Translations under genes and position numbers: made by a program
Notes under the pieces: generated by a model
The model's database searches: none
Told to the model about the DNA's origin: nothing
Seen by the model: only the letters and a program-made list of their open reading frames with translations
In this document: positions 28,580 through 37,460 of the stretch, one piece after another
How the letters are laid out: every line of letters begins with the position of its first letter
How positions within the stretch are numbered: the stretch's first letter is position 1
DNA from: Sinorhizobium fredii USDA 257
GTDB lineage: Bacteria; Pseudomonadota; Alphaproteobacteria; Rhizobiales; Rhizobiaceae
DNA length: 64,000 nucleotides
Direction: 5' to 3'
Assembly: GCF_000265205.3 (NCBI RefSeq)
Contig: NC_018000.1
Span: 5,799,001-5,863,000, forward strand

Positions 28580-28597
28580 GTAATAACGTAACATATC
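28580..28597. promoter_or_regulatory. Proximal Zur-like box upstream of the ABC importer
   Basis: Reads GTAATAACGTAACATATC, or on the minus strand GATATGTTACGTTATTAC. From memory, the Zur box of Agrobacterium tumefaciens znu/zinT promoters is GATATGTTATTTCATTAC; these agree at 15 of 18 positions. It lies 63 bases before the ATG at 28660. Inference: zinc represses this operon through Zur. Confidence 0.62.
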
Positions 28598-28659
28598 GAG
28601 GGAGCAGACACATGCACTCTGCAGCCAGCTTAGTCACAGGAAAATATTTGGAGGTCTGA

Positions 28660-30180
28660 ATGCGCACACTGCGCGTGCTCTTCACTGCGGTTGCACTCGG
28701 CGTCACCGCAGCGCTTAACCCGGCCCATGCCGCGGTGCTCAAGGTTGCCGGCCCATGGGAGATTGCCGGCACTGATCCAGCCCAGACAGGTTATGTCTTC
28801 AGCAGATTGCAGGTCGCCGAAACGCTTGTGACCGCCAACCACGAAGGCAATCTCGTCCCGGCCCTCGCTAAACAGTGGAGCGTCAGCAGCGATGGTCTCA
28901 TATGGCGCTTTACGCTCCGAGAGGATGCCCAGTTTCACGATGGCACGCCGGTGACCCCGCAAGCGGCTGCCGCCAGTCTGAAGCGAGCCCTTGCAGGTGT
29001 CGGCGTGCTCTCTCAAGCGCCGCTTGGCGAGATCACCAGTCAAGGGCGGGACGTCGTGATCCGGCTGACGAAACCGTTCTCTGCCCTGCCCGCCTATCTC
29101 GTCCATTTCAGCACGATCGTGCTGGCGCCTTCGTCATTTGATGCGGCGGGCAAAGTTACGCAGATCGTTGGATCCGGACCCTACAAGGTGAAGAGCCTCA
29201 CCGCTCCGGCACGGCTGGAGTTGCAGGCCTCAGGCCGCTGGTGGGGCGGCAAGTCCGCGATCGAGGAAGTCAGCTATCTCGCAGTGGGACAAGGCGAAAC
29301 CCGAGCGCTGATGGCGGAAAGCGGCGAAGCCGATTTGGTCTTTTCGATGCTGCCGGTCTCGGTGAATCGTTTGAAAGCCAATCCGAAACTCGATGTGCAG
29401 ATTGCCACCATCCCCCGCACGCGCATCCTCAAGGTCAATGCGGCGTCCCCATTTTTCGACCAGATTGAGGAACGGCAGGCGATCAGTGCAGCGATTGATC
29501 GGGCCGGTCTCACCAAGGTGATCCTGCGCAACGCCGATCTTGCTGCAACCCAGCTATTCCCGCCTGCGATGAAGGGCTGGAATTCCCCCGAGGTTCAGCC
29601 GCTCGTGCGTGACGTCGACAAGGCGAAGGAACTCCTGGCCACGGCCGGCTGGAAAGCCGCCAGCGACGGTATTCTGGAAAAGGACGGCAAGCGGTTCAGC
29701 GTGACACTGCTTACCTATTCGAGCTGGCCTGAACTGCCGCCGATCGCGACGGCACTCCAGGCCCAGCTTAGACAGGTGGGAATCGAGGTAAAAGTATCCG
29801 TCGGCAACAGCTCGGAGATTCCGGCGCGCCATCAGGACGGAACGCTGGAGATGGGGCTGATCTCGCGACTCTATTCCATCGTGCCGGATCCCGTCGGAAC
29901 GCTGCTCCAGGACTATGGTCCCGGCGGAAGCGACTGGGGTTCGATGGGCTGGGACAACAAGGAAATCCAGAGCGTCGTCGAACAACTTGCGGCGACGAGC
30001 GATGCGGCGGCCCGCGCTCCGCTTCAGAGTCGCGCGGTGGAGATCCTGCAGCGAGAGCTGCCAAGCATTCCAGTGACCTGGTCGGAGCTCGCCATCGTCT
30101 CGAACAAGAGGATCACCGGAGTCCAGGTCGACCCCCTCGAAGTGAATTACGGCTTGTCGGCAATCCGCTGGGCAGAGTGA
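28660..30180 (+). CDS. Family 5 extracellular solute-binding protein (peptide/nickel/metallophore type)
   Basis: 506 residues with a signal peptide (about 1-24, ending AHA). The periplasmic binding protein has typical family-5 segments: LVPALAKQWSVSSDGLIWRFTLREDAQFHDGTPV, RQAISAAIDRAGL, and LQAQLRQVGIEVKV. The family carries oligopeptides, nickel and metal-chelator complexes. The Zur-like boxes upstream favour a zinc-chelate ligand here. GGAGG precedes the start. It is the first gene of a four-gene operon. Confidence 0.88.
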   Translation: MRTLRVLFTAVALGVTAALNPAHAAVLKVAGPWEIAGTDPAQTGYVFSRLQVAETLVTANHEGNLVPALAKQWSVSSDGLIWRFTLREDAQFHDGTPVTPQAAAASLKRALAGVGVLSQAPLGEITSQGRDVVIRLTKPFSALPAYLVHFSTIVLAPSSFDAAGKVTQIVGSGPYKVKSLTAPARLELQASGRWWGGKSAIEEVSYLAVGQGETRALMAESGEADLVFSMLPVSVNRLKANPKLDVQIATIPRTRILKVNAASPFFDQIEERQAISAAIDRAGLTKVILRNADLAATQLFPPAMKGWNSPEVQPLVRDVDKAKELLATAGWKAASDGILEKDGKRFSVTLLTYSSWPELPPIATALQAQLRQVGIEVKVSVGNSSEIPARHQDGTLEMGLISRLYSIVPDPVGTLLQDYGPGGSDWGSMGWDNKEIQSVVEQLAATSDAAARAPLQSRAVEILQRELPSIPVTWSELAIVSNKRITGVQVDPLEVNYGLSAIRWAE

Positions 30181-30191
30181 CGGGTAAGGTT

Positions 30192-31130
30192 ATGAGAAAC
30201 TTCCTTCTAGCGCGCCTGCTCCAGGCGGGGCTAGTGGCCATCGTGGTCGGCGCCTTGTGTTTCGTGCTCATGCGCGTGCTGCCCGGTGACGCCGCCATGC
30301 GCATTGCTGCCGGCCGCTACGGGCCGGATGCACGGATTGCCGAAGCGGCAGAAAAGGTCAGGCTCGAACTAGGCCTCGATCGGCCGCTTGCAGCCCAGTT
30401 CCTGGAATGGCTAGGCAGCCTCTTGCGCCTTGACCTCGGACATTCGCTCGTCACGGGTTCGCCGGTCGTCCATGAGCTGAAGGTGCAGCTCGGCGCTTCC
30501 GTGTGGCTTGCCGCATCGGCGCTCGCGCTATCGCTTCTCATCGGACCAGTCATTGGCCTCTTCTCGGGACTGAAGGCGGGCGGCGCGATTGACCGACTGG
30601 GCTTGGCGGGTGCGGCAATTTTCCGCGCCATTCCGCCGTTCGTGCTGGGTCTGATGCTGATGCTGGTCTTTTCGAAGCAGCTCGGCTGGTTACCGCCAGC
30701 CGGTTTTGGCTCGCCGCGTGAGATGCTGCTTCCCGCGCTGACGCTCGCACTCGGGCTTGCGGCCATGTCGAGCCGGGTGATGCGCAACTCGGTCGCTGCC
30801 GTTGCTAAGGCACCCTATTTCGCCTTCGCCCGATACAAGGGGCTGCCGGAATCCGTTGTCGTCCTTCGGCATGGGCTTCGCAACGCCGCCATCCCTGTCG
30901 TTTCCTATACCGGACTGCAAGCCGTGTACCTCGTCGAAGGCGTCGTCGTCGTGGAATCGCTCTTTGCCTATCCGGGCATCGGCCACGCGCTGGTCCATGC
31001 GGTTGTCGAACGGGATATTCCCATGGTGCAGGGGACGGCGTTGCTGATGGGGCTGATGTTCGTCGTCATCGCCACCATTGTCGACCTTCTGACGCAGTGG
31101 CTCGATCCGCGTGTGAGGAGAACGGCATGA
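30192..31130 (+). CDS. ABC transporter permease (DppB/NikB type)
   Basis: 312 residues from ATG 30192; a GTG at 30177 overlapping the previous stop is an alternative. Six membrane helices are predicted. The family start FLLARLLQAGLVAIVVGALCF and the MRVLPGDAA, LGLDRPLAAQFLEWLG and C-terminal GRD-like loops (VVVESLFAYPGIGHALVHAV) match NikB/DppB. The cytoplasmic EAA-type loop is HGLRNAAIPVVSY. Confidence 0.9.
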   Translation: MRNFLLARLLQAGLVAIVVGALCFVLMRVLPGDAAMRIAAGRYGPDARIAEAAEKVRLELGLDRPLAAQFLEWLGSLLRLDLGHSLVTGSPVVHELKVQLGASVWLAASALALSLLIGPVIGLFSGLKAGGAIDRLGLAGAAIFRAIPPFVLGLMLMLVFSKQLGWLPPAGFGSPREMLLPALTLALGLAAMSSRVMRNSVAAVAKAPYFAFARYKGLPESVVVLRHGLRNAAIPVVSYTGLQAVYLVEGVVVVESLFAYPGIGHALVHAVVERDIPMVQGTALLMGLMFVVIATIVDLLTQWLDPRVRRTA

Positions 31131-31951
31131 GTACGACCGACGAGCTGTCCATTTCTCGGCCGGACCGGCGACTGACCAGGGGGCGCATGTTCGGCGCCGG
31201 CATTCTAAGCCTGGTCGGTGGCTTTGCGTACATCGGGCCGGTGCTCATTCCTGCCGATCCTGCGGCGCAGGATTTTAGCGCCAGCCTCGCTCCGATCGGC
31301 GGCGACTACTTGCTCGGAGCCGATCATTACGGGCGCAGCCTCCTCGCGCGTCTCGCCCACGGCGCTCGTCTTTCCTTCGGCCTCGCACTCCTGACCATGC
31401 TCTCGGCCGCGATCCCAGGCGTTCTCTTCGGTCTTGTCGCCGCCTGGAAAGGCGGCTGGACAGAACGGTTCCTGGAACTGACGGCCACAATTGTGCTGGC
31501 ACTGCCCGGTTTGATGCTGGTGCTCCTGCTGCTAGCCTTCGCGCCCGGCAATTATGGCCCGCTGTTCCTGGGCCTGTCGCTTACCCTGTGGGTAGAGTTC
31601 TATCGTGTAACGAAGGCGACGACGAAGACCATCCTCGCGCAGCCGCATATCGAGGCGGCGCGCATGCTCGGCTTTGGCTCGCGCTACATCCTTGTCAACT
31701 ATGTCTTGCCGGTGATCGCACCGATGATCGCAACGCTTTCGGCCTTTGCTATGGCGACGGCGATCATCGCCGTGTCGACATTGAGCGCCATCAGCGTTGG
31801 GCTGCAGCCTCCCACGCCCGAACTCGGCAGCATGATCGTGGAGCTCTTGCCGTATTACGCGGAGGCGCCGGTGCATGTGCTGCTGCCGGCATTGCTGATC
31901 TTCCTGCTCGTCCTCGGCCTCCAGCTTCTCGCACAGGGAGATCATCCATGA
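31127..31951 (+). CDS. ABC transporter permease (DppC/NikC type)
   Basis: 274 residues from ATG 31127, which overlaps the previous stop by ATGA and has GAGGAG just upstream. It has an N-terminal helix, LLGADHYGRSLLARLAHGARLSFGLAL typical of DppC, and the EAA loop (AARMLGFGSRYILVNYVLPVIAP). It pairs with the upstream permease to form the channel. Confidence 0.9.
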   Translation: MSTTDELSISRPDRRLTRGRMFGAGILSLVGGFAYIGPVLIPADPAAQDFSASLAPIGGDYLLGADHYGRSLLARLAHGARLSFGLALLTMLSAAIPGVLFGLVAAWKGGWTERFLELTATIVLALPGLMLVLLLLAFAPGNYGPLFLGLSLTLWVEFYRVTKATTKTILAQPHIEAARMLGFGSRYILVNYVLPVIAPMIATLSAFAMATAIIAVSTLSAISVGLQPPTPELGSMIVELLPYYAEAPVHVLLPALLIFLLVLGLQLLAQGDHP

Positions 31952-33369
31952 ACGTGCGCCCCGGAATCCAGGAACTTTCCATAGCCGCACTCTCCGTGGA
32001 ATGGGGCGCAGGGCGGATCGTTTCAGACGTCTCCTTCACGGTCGGCAGAGGGCGCCCGTTGGCGTTGCTCGGCGAGAGCGGGTCGGGCAAGTCGCTTGTG
32101 GCGCAGGCCATTATGGGAAATCTGCCGACCGAACTGCGGGCCACTGGAAAGGCGCTGCTCGACGGTGTTGATCTCTTGGCTGGTTCGCCGCCCGAACGAC
32201 GCGCGCGTTGGGGACGCAGTATCTCGCTTCTCCCTCAGGAACCGTGGCTGGCGCTCGACCCAACAATGCGAATTACGCCGCAAATATCCGAGGTCCACCG
32301 GTTTGTGAAAAAGAAGAGCCGAGGGCTGAGCCGTTTGCTGGCTAGAGACAATCTTGCCGAAGTCGGTCTTGGACATGCCGGCCAACTCTATCCGTTCGAG
32401 ATGTCGGGTGGAATGTCCCAGCGCGCCGCAATCGCGATCGCCCACGCGGCCGAGAGCGATCTGTTGATCGCTGACGAACCGACGAAAGGACTTGATGTGG
32501 CGCTGCGTGATTCCGTTACCGCGCGGCTGCGGCAAGAGGTCGAGCGGGGACGTTTGCTGCTGACGATCACCCATGACGTCGCGGTTGCACGGGCGCTGGG
32601 CGGAATGGTAGGAGTGATCCTGGACGGGCGGCTTGTTGAATACGGGCCTGTGGAAAAGCTGCTCGCGGCGCCAGCGCATCCCTACACCCGCGCATTGGTC
32701 GGCGCCGATCCGGCAAGTTGGCATCGACAGAGACCGACCGCCTCGGGTGGGCCGGTACTTGCCGGGCGTCGATTGGCGAAAGCCTTCGGAGAAAAAGTGC
32801 TGTTTTCTGAACTGAATATTGAGATTCGTGCCGGCGAGATCGTCGCGATCGCCGGCCAGAGCGGTTGCGGCAAGACCACGGTCGGAAACATTCTGCTCGG
32901 GCTTACGGCAGCCGATTCAGGCACCGTCGAACGGCAAACGGGTGTTTCGCCGCTAAGATATCAGAAGCTCTACCAGGATCCGCCCGCCGCTTTCGCGCCG
33001 CGTCAAAGCATTCGCAAGGGACTGACCGATCTGGTCACATTACACGGACGCGATTGGATCGATGTAGAGAGACTACTTGCCCGGATTCGGCTGTCGGCAA
33101 ATTTGCTCGATCGCCTGCCAAGTGAGATCTCTGGCGGCGAGCTGCAGCGCTTCGCCATCCTTCGGGCGCTTTTGCTCGACCCAGTGTTTCTGTTTGCGGA
33201 CGAAGCCACGTCGCGCCTCGATCCGGTCAGCCAGAAGGACGTCATTGAATTCCTGCTCGAAATCGTCCACGAGACCGGCCTCGGTGTGTTGCTCGTTACC
33301 CACGATCGCCATCTCGCCGAGCGCGTATCGAGTCGGATCATTGATATGGGCGAGGCTAGAGAAAAGTAA
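31948..33369 (+). CDS. Fused double ABC ATPase (DppD-DppF type in one chain)
   Basis: 473 residues with two complete nucleotide-binding domains in one protein. NBD1 has Walker A GESGSGKS, Q-loop LPQEPW, signature MSGGMSQR and Walker B LLIADEPT. NBD2 (from about residue 270) has GQSGCGKTT, YQDPPAAF, ISGGELQR and VFLFADEAT. Most peptide/nickel importers use two separate ATPases. Its start overlaps the previous stop (ATGA). Both NBDs look able to bind and cleave ATP. Confidence 0.92.
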   Translation: MNVRPGIQELSIAALSVEWGAGRIVSDVSFTVGRGRPLALLGESGSGKSLVAQAIMGNLPTELRATGKALLDGVDLLAGSPPERRARWGRSISLLPQEPWLALDPTMRITPQISEVHRFVKKKSRGLSRLLARDNLAEVGLGHAGQLYPFEMSGGMSQRAAIAIAHAAESDLLIADEPTKGLDVALRDSVTARLRQEVERGRLLLTITHDVAVARALGGMVGVILDGRLVEYGPVEKLLAAPAHPYTRALVGADPASWHRQRPTASGGPVLAGRRLAKAFGEKVLFSELNIEIRAGEIVAIAGQSGCGKTTVGNILLGLTAADSGTVERQTGVSPLRYQKLYQDPPAAFAPRQSIRKGLTDLVTLHGRDWIDVERLLARIRLSANLLDRLPSEISGGELQRFAILRALLLDPVFLFADEATSRLDPVSQKDVIEFLLEIVHETGLGVLLVTHDRHLAERVSSRIIDMGEAREK

Positions 33370-33477
33370 ATCGCCAGCATCAGTGTAACGCTCCGCGCGG
33401 CATATCCGCTGCTGCGGGCAGGCTAAGGTGTAGCCACGTCGTCAGCGATGAGGTGAGGTCCGCGTTTGCGGGAGCAG

Positions 33478-34854
33478 TTACTTCGCCGCGAGTCGCCGGT
33501 CGAGCGCGTCGAGGACCCGGCGGGTCAAGGCGGGGTAATCTTCGTCGAAATGGTGGCCGCCTTCGATGGCGACCACGTCGACGCCGGAGGATTTCAGCCC
33601 CGGACAGGCGTCGTCTTCCTCTTCCGTGCCGTAGATGCATTGGACCAGCGACGGATCGATCGCCCTGACATCATCGACCGGATCGCCCGCGCTCGCCTCG
33701 CCCTCGGCGCCGAACCAGCCAAGGACGGAAATCTTGAAATCCGCCCGATGTGACATAGCCATCAGCGTCACCTGGCGCACGCGCGCGCGGGTGGCGGCGG
33801 GCAGCAGGTTATAGGTGCGCGGCAGGATATCGGCACCGAAGGAATAACCGACCAGCAGCACGTTGCGGACATTCCAGCGCTTTCGATAATAGCTGATGAT
33901 CCGGGCGAGATCGTCGGCGGTCGCCTGCGGCTGGCGCTCGGACCAGAAATAACGGAGAGAATCGATCCCGACCACCGGCACACCCTGCTGCTGCAGGGCA
34001 TTACCGACCTCCTTGTCGATGTCGCGCCAGCCACCATCGCCAGAATAGATCACGGCCACGGTGTCGCGTGACGGTTTCGCGTCGAGGACGGTGAGCGGCA
34101 GACCGAACGGGTTGTCTGTTTCGTCGCCCTCCTGCAGATATTCCGAGAGTGCGCCGGACAGGGCGGCATAGGCGTCGTCCTCCGTGTCCGTGGTCTCGAT
34201 GTCCGGGTGCTTGTCGACCAGCGCGGCGACATGTTGGCGCCCCTCGGCGGACGCCGCGGGTGAGAACGTGACGCTGACCGGGTCCGGCAAGGGTCCGTCG
34301 GTCAAGCCATAGACCAGACGATCACCCTTGCGGGTCTTCTCGGCCGGCGTGCAGAGCTGCCTGGTCAAGGCAATGCCCTCTTCGGGATCGACTGCGAGGG
34401 TCTTGCCGATCGTTGCGGCGGGAGATTGGGCGGCGATAGCCAGCGCCATGGCACCGCCAGCGCCGACCCCGGCGACGACCGGCGGCCGGTAGGCACCGCT
34501 AGCGGCGGCGCGCTGAACCTGCTGGCTCAAGGATTCGATATCCGAGACGGTGTAAATGCACTCTCCGTCGTCCTTGGCGAGCGCTGCCAGATAGGCCTTG
34601 AGATCGATGCCGACGACGAGTGCATTCTCCCCGGAAAGGGAGCGCGCAACAGCATCTTCCTTTTCCGTCCAGCCGTCCGCGCCGGAAAGCAGCACGACGA
34701 GCCCGGATGCGTCCTGCTTCGGGAACAATATATGCGGCGACGGGATCATGCCGGTGTCGAATCTCGCCTCTTCGGCCGCTGAGGGGAGGCTTGCCGCCGC
34801 AGCAATCAGCGTCGCCAAGGCAGCGCCTTTCCAGATTCTTGTCATGCGGATCAT
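33478..34854 (-). CDS. acvB: AcvB/VirJ-family periplasmic lysyl-phosphatidylglycerol hydrolase
   Basis: 458 residues with a signal peptide (about 1-28). It is an alpha/beta hydrolase with the nucleophile elbow GYSFGAD in the C-terminal half and a histidine in EGGHHFDEDY; IYSGDGGWRDIDKE is the VirJ signature. In Agrobacterium AcvB cleaves lysyl-phosphatidylglycerol made by LpiA, limiting its level and supporting acid tolerance and virulence. Here it overlaps the lpiA stop by four bases. Confidence 0.93.
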   Translation of the reverse strand: MIRMTRIWKGAALATLIAAAASLPSAAEEARFDTGMIPSPHILFPKQDASGLVVLLSGADGWTEKEDAVARSLSGENALVVGIDLKAYLAALAKDDGECIYTVSDIESLSQQVQRAAASGAYRPPVVAGVGAGGAMALAIAAQSPAATIGKTLAVDPEEGIALTRQLCTPAEKTRKGDRLVYGLTDGPLPDPVSVTFSPAASAEGRQHVAALVDKHPDIETTDTEDDAYAALSGALSEYLQEGDETDNPFGLPLTVLDAKPSRDTVAVIYSGDGGWRDIDKEVGNALQQQGVPVVGIDSLRYFWSERQPQATADDLARIISYYRKRWNVRNVLLVGYSFGADILPRTYNLLPAATRARVRQVTLMAMSHRADFKISVLGWFGAEGEASAGDPVDDVRAIDPSLVQCIYGTEEEDDACPGLKSSGVDVVAIEGGHHFDEDYPALTRRVLDALDRRLAAK

Positions 34855-37460
34855 TTCTTGATCACTCCCTTGATGCCGCCACCGATCAGGAACGTCGCGT
34901 CCATCAGCGCGAGGATCGGATTGAGACCGCCGCTCGCCGCCAGATAGCGCGGCTGCCAGTGCGGGTGGAACTTCGACTTGAAGGCGCGCAGACCTTTGAA
35001 ATTGTAGAAGCGCTCGCCGTGCTCGTAGAAGGTCCGGCCGGCGCGATCCCAGACCGGCGCCGTGCTGCGGGAGGACATGCCGGAAAGCGGCGCCATGCCG
35101 AGATTAAAGCGCCGGTAGCCTTGCGCCTTGAGGTATTCCATCAGTTGAGCGAACAGGAAGTCCATCGACCCGCGCGGCGCCTCCGGGGAGAAACGCATGA
35201 GGTCGACAGAGCCCTCTACCTTATTGGCGGTGACCAGTATGTTGGCGAAGGCGACGATGCGCCCCTCACACTTGAGGATCGCAACCGGCTGCGTCACCAG
35301 ATATTGTGGATCGAAGGCGCCGAGCGAGAAGCCTTTCTCCCGGGCGCTGTGATGGTCAAGCCAGGCATCGGAAATAGCGGCGAGCTCCGGCAGGATCGCC
35401 GGTACGTCCGCGGGCTCCACCACCGAGAACTCCAGACCATCGCGCTGGCCCCGGCTTACCTGGTGGCGCAAGGTCGCCCATTTGCCGCCCTTCATCTCGA
35501 AGCGCGTGAGATCGACCTCTGCAAGCTCACCGAGGCGGAAAGCCCTGAGGCCTGCATCGGCGTAATAGGCAAGGCCGCGCGGCGAAATCTGGTAGAAGAC
35601 GGCACGGCAGCCATTGGCGCGGGCCGTCTCGATGAACTGCCAGATGAGGTCCGGCCAGGCCTCCACCGGGCCGACGGGATCGAAAAGCGCGATCCACGAG
35701 CGGCCCCAACGGCCGTACATGATGAAGGCGCGGCCGTCGGCAGAGAACATGATGCTCTTGTCGCCCATCCGCACGAGATTGGCGTCGGACATGTCCTGCG
35801 TCTCGACGATGGCGAGCGCCCGCTCCATATCCTCGTCGGAGGCAGGCGCGATCGCAGTCGCGGCCGGACGCATCAGGCTCCAGATGGCCACGGCGGTCGC
35901 GCCGATCGTCACTCCGAGCAGCGCGCGAAGACCGCGCGGCGCCTCCGCCGAGAATTCGAACTGCCACCAGAGTTCGTGGCTGTACTCGACGTTGCGATAA
36001 ACGAAAAGCAGGACGACGAAGGCACCGAGGCAGATGACGCCAAGGGCAGTAAGCCAGGGCAGCGTCAGCGCCTGGCCGAAGAGCGAAGCCGGACGAACGA
36101 AGAGACGGCGGCTCGCGAGCAGTCCGACAAGGAAGAAGGCGAGCATGCCGGCCTCTCCGAGCGCTACCGCCTTCACCAATGAGAGCAGGAGCGCCGCGAG
36201 CGCGATCACGATCGCCGCCCACCAGGCGCCATCAAGCCGCAGCGCCAGCCCTCGCGCCACAATGAAGAGCGCCAGCCCGAGCAGGCTCGCGAGGAAATGC
36301 GCTCCTTCCACGATCGGAAGAGAGACATAGTTCGCGAGGAAGGCCAGATTCTCGTCCGGCGTCGGCGTCACACTCGACAGCACCAGCATGAGGGAAAGCA
36401 CCAGTGCAAGCGTGGCAAGCAGAAGCGGCGTCATGCGGCCGCCGGCTCGGCGCAGGCTGGAGGCGACCGGATGGCCGGCAAACTGGCGCAGCTCGATTCC
36501 GACGATGGCGACGATCGCGATCAGCAGCGGCAGCACGTGGTAGATGACGCGATAGAGGACGAGCGCACCGAGCACCGCGTCGACATCGGCCGCTTGCCCG
36601 AGTGTCGCGACGATCACGGTCTCAAAGACGCCAAGGCCCGCGGGCACATGGCTGAGCACGCCGAGACCGACTGCGACGGAATAGATCGCAAGGAGAGCCG
36701 GCCAACCGATCGTTCCGGCCGGAAGTAGGACGTAAAGGACAGTCGCGGATGCGGCGAGGTCGAGCGCCGTCACCAGGAACTGTCGCGACGACGTTCTCGA
36801 ATCCGGCAGCCGCAGAGTGAGGCGGCCGATGTGGACTTCATGGGCGCTGCGCGCCGCGACCATGATCGCGAGCATGCCGGCAAGAACGACGACGGCTATC
36901 GTCCTGAGCCAAAAGGCATCGAGCCCGATGAGCGGTGCGACATACTCGCCGACCGCAAGCAGACTCAGGCAGGCGACTGCCGCGAGGCCCAGTCCGAAAG
37001 CGAGCGTAACGAATGCGATGACGCGGGCAATCTCGTCCGGTTCGAGCCCGAGACGCGAATAGGAGCGATATCGGATCGCGCCGCCGCTCAGCGCCCCGAA
37101 ACCGGCTGTGTTGCCGACCGCATAGGCGCAGGCGGCCGTGAGCGCGACATCGGCATAGGGCAGCTTGCGCCGAATGTAGTCAAGGGCGCTGACGTCGTAG
37201 AAGGTGAGCGCCAGGAAACTCAAGCCGGTGAACAGAATGGCCGCAACCACTGAACGCCAGCTCGTTTCGGCCAGTGCCGAGACGACGTCGTCATATCGGA
37301 CCTCGGCAGTCAGATGGAAGATCGCGGCACCGAAAAGAGCAATCAGGACGAGCGTGCCGATGGCGGAAAGATAGCGCTGGTTGCGCCTCAGCAACGGCCG
37401 CCACCCGGTTCCAGCCATTTGCGCCTGATTTGCTTCAGCCCTGCCTGAGAAAAACGTCAT
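34851..37460 (-). CDS. lpiA: Lysyl-phosphatidylglycerol synthase/flippase LpiA (MprF)
   Basis: 869 residues. The N-terminal 500 or so form about 14 membrane helices of the flippase domain. The C-terminal cytosolic domain (about 545-860) is the GNAT-like aminoacyl transferase that uses lysyl-tRNA (MYGRWGRSWIALFDPVGP, CRAVFYQISPRGLAYYADAGL, RRFNLGMAPLSGM). Lysyl-phosphatidylglycerol lowers membrane charge and protects against cationic peptides and acid. Its start overlaps the RND stop (ATGA) and its stop overlaps acvB. Confidence 0.95.
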   Translation of the reverse strand: MTFFSGRAEANQAQMAGTGWRPLLRRNQRYLSAIGTLVLIALFGAAIFHLTAEVRYDDVVSALAETSWRSVVAAILFTGLSFLALTFYDVSALDYIRRKLPYADVALTAACAYAVGNTAGFGALSGGAIRYRSYSRLGLEPDEIARVIAFVTLAFGLGLAAVACLSLLAVGEYVAPLIGLDAFWLRTIAVVVLAGMLAIMVAARSAHEVHIGRLTLRLPDSRTSSRQFLVTALDLAASATVLYVLLPAGTIGWPALLAIYSVAVGLGVLSHVPAGLGVFETVIVATLGQAADVDAVLGALVLYRVIYHVLPLLIAIVAIVGIELRQFAGHPVASSLRRAGGRMTPLLLATLALVLSLMLVLSSVTPTPDENLAFLANYVSLPIVEGAHFLASLLGLALFIVARGLALRLDGAWWAAIVIALAALLLSLVKAVALGEAGMLAFFLVGLLASRRLFVRPASLFGQALTLPWLTALGVICLGAFVVLLFVYRNVEYSHELWWQFEFSAEAPRGLRALLGVTIGATAVAIWSLMRPAATAIAPASDEDMERALAIVETQDMSDANLVRMGDKSIMFSADGRAFIMYGRWGRSWIALFDPVGPVEAWPDLIWQFIETARANGCRAVFYQISPRGLAYYADAGLRAFRLGELAEVDLTRFEMKGGKWATLRHQVSRGQRDGLEFSVVEPADVPAILPELAAISDAWLDHHSAREKGFSLGAFDPQYLVTQPVAILKCEGRIVAFANILVTANKVEGSVDLMRFSPEAPRGSMDFLFAQLMEYLKAQGYRRFNLGMAPLSGMSSRSTAPVWDRAGRTFYEHGERFYNFKGLRAFKSKFHPHWQPRYLAASGGLNPILALMDATFLIGGGIKGVIKK

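Noticed and set aside
34620..36182. 520-codon plus-strand frame
   Set aside because: Antisense to lpiA and acvB, with no ribosome site and no domain.
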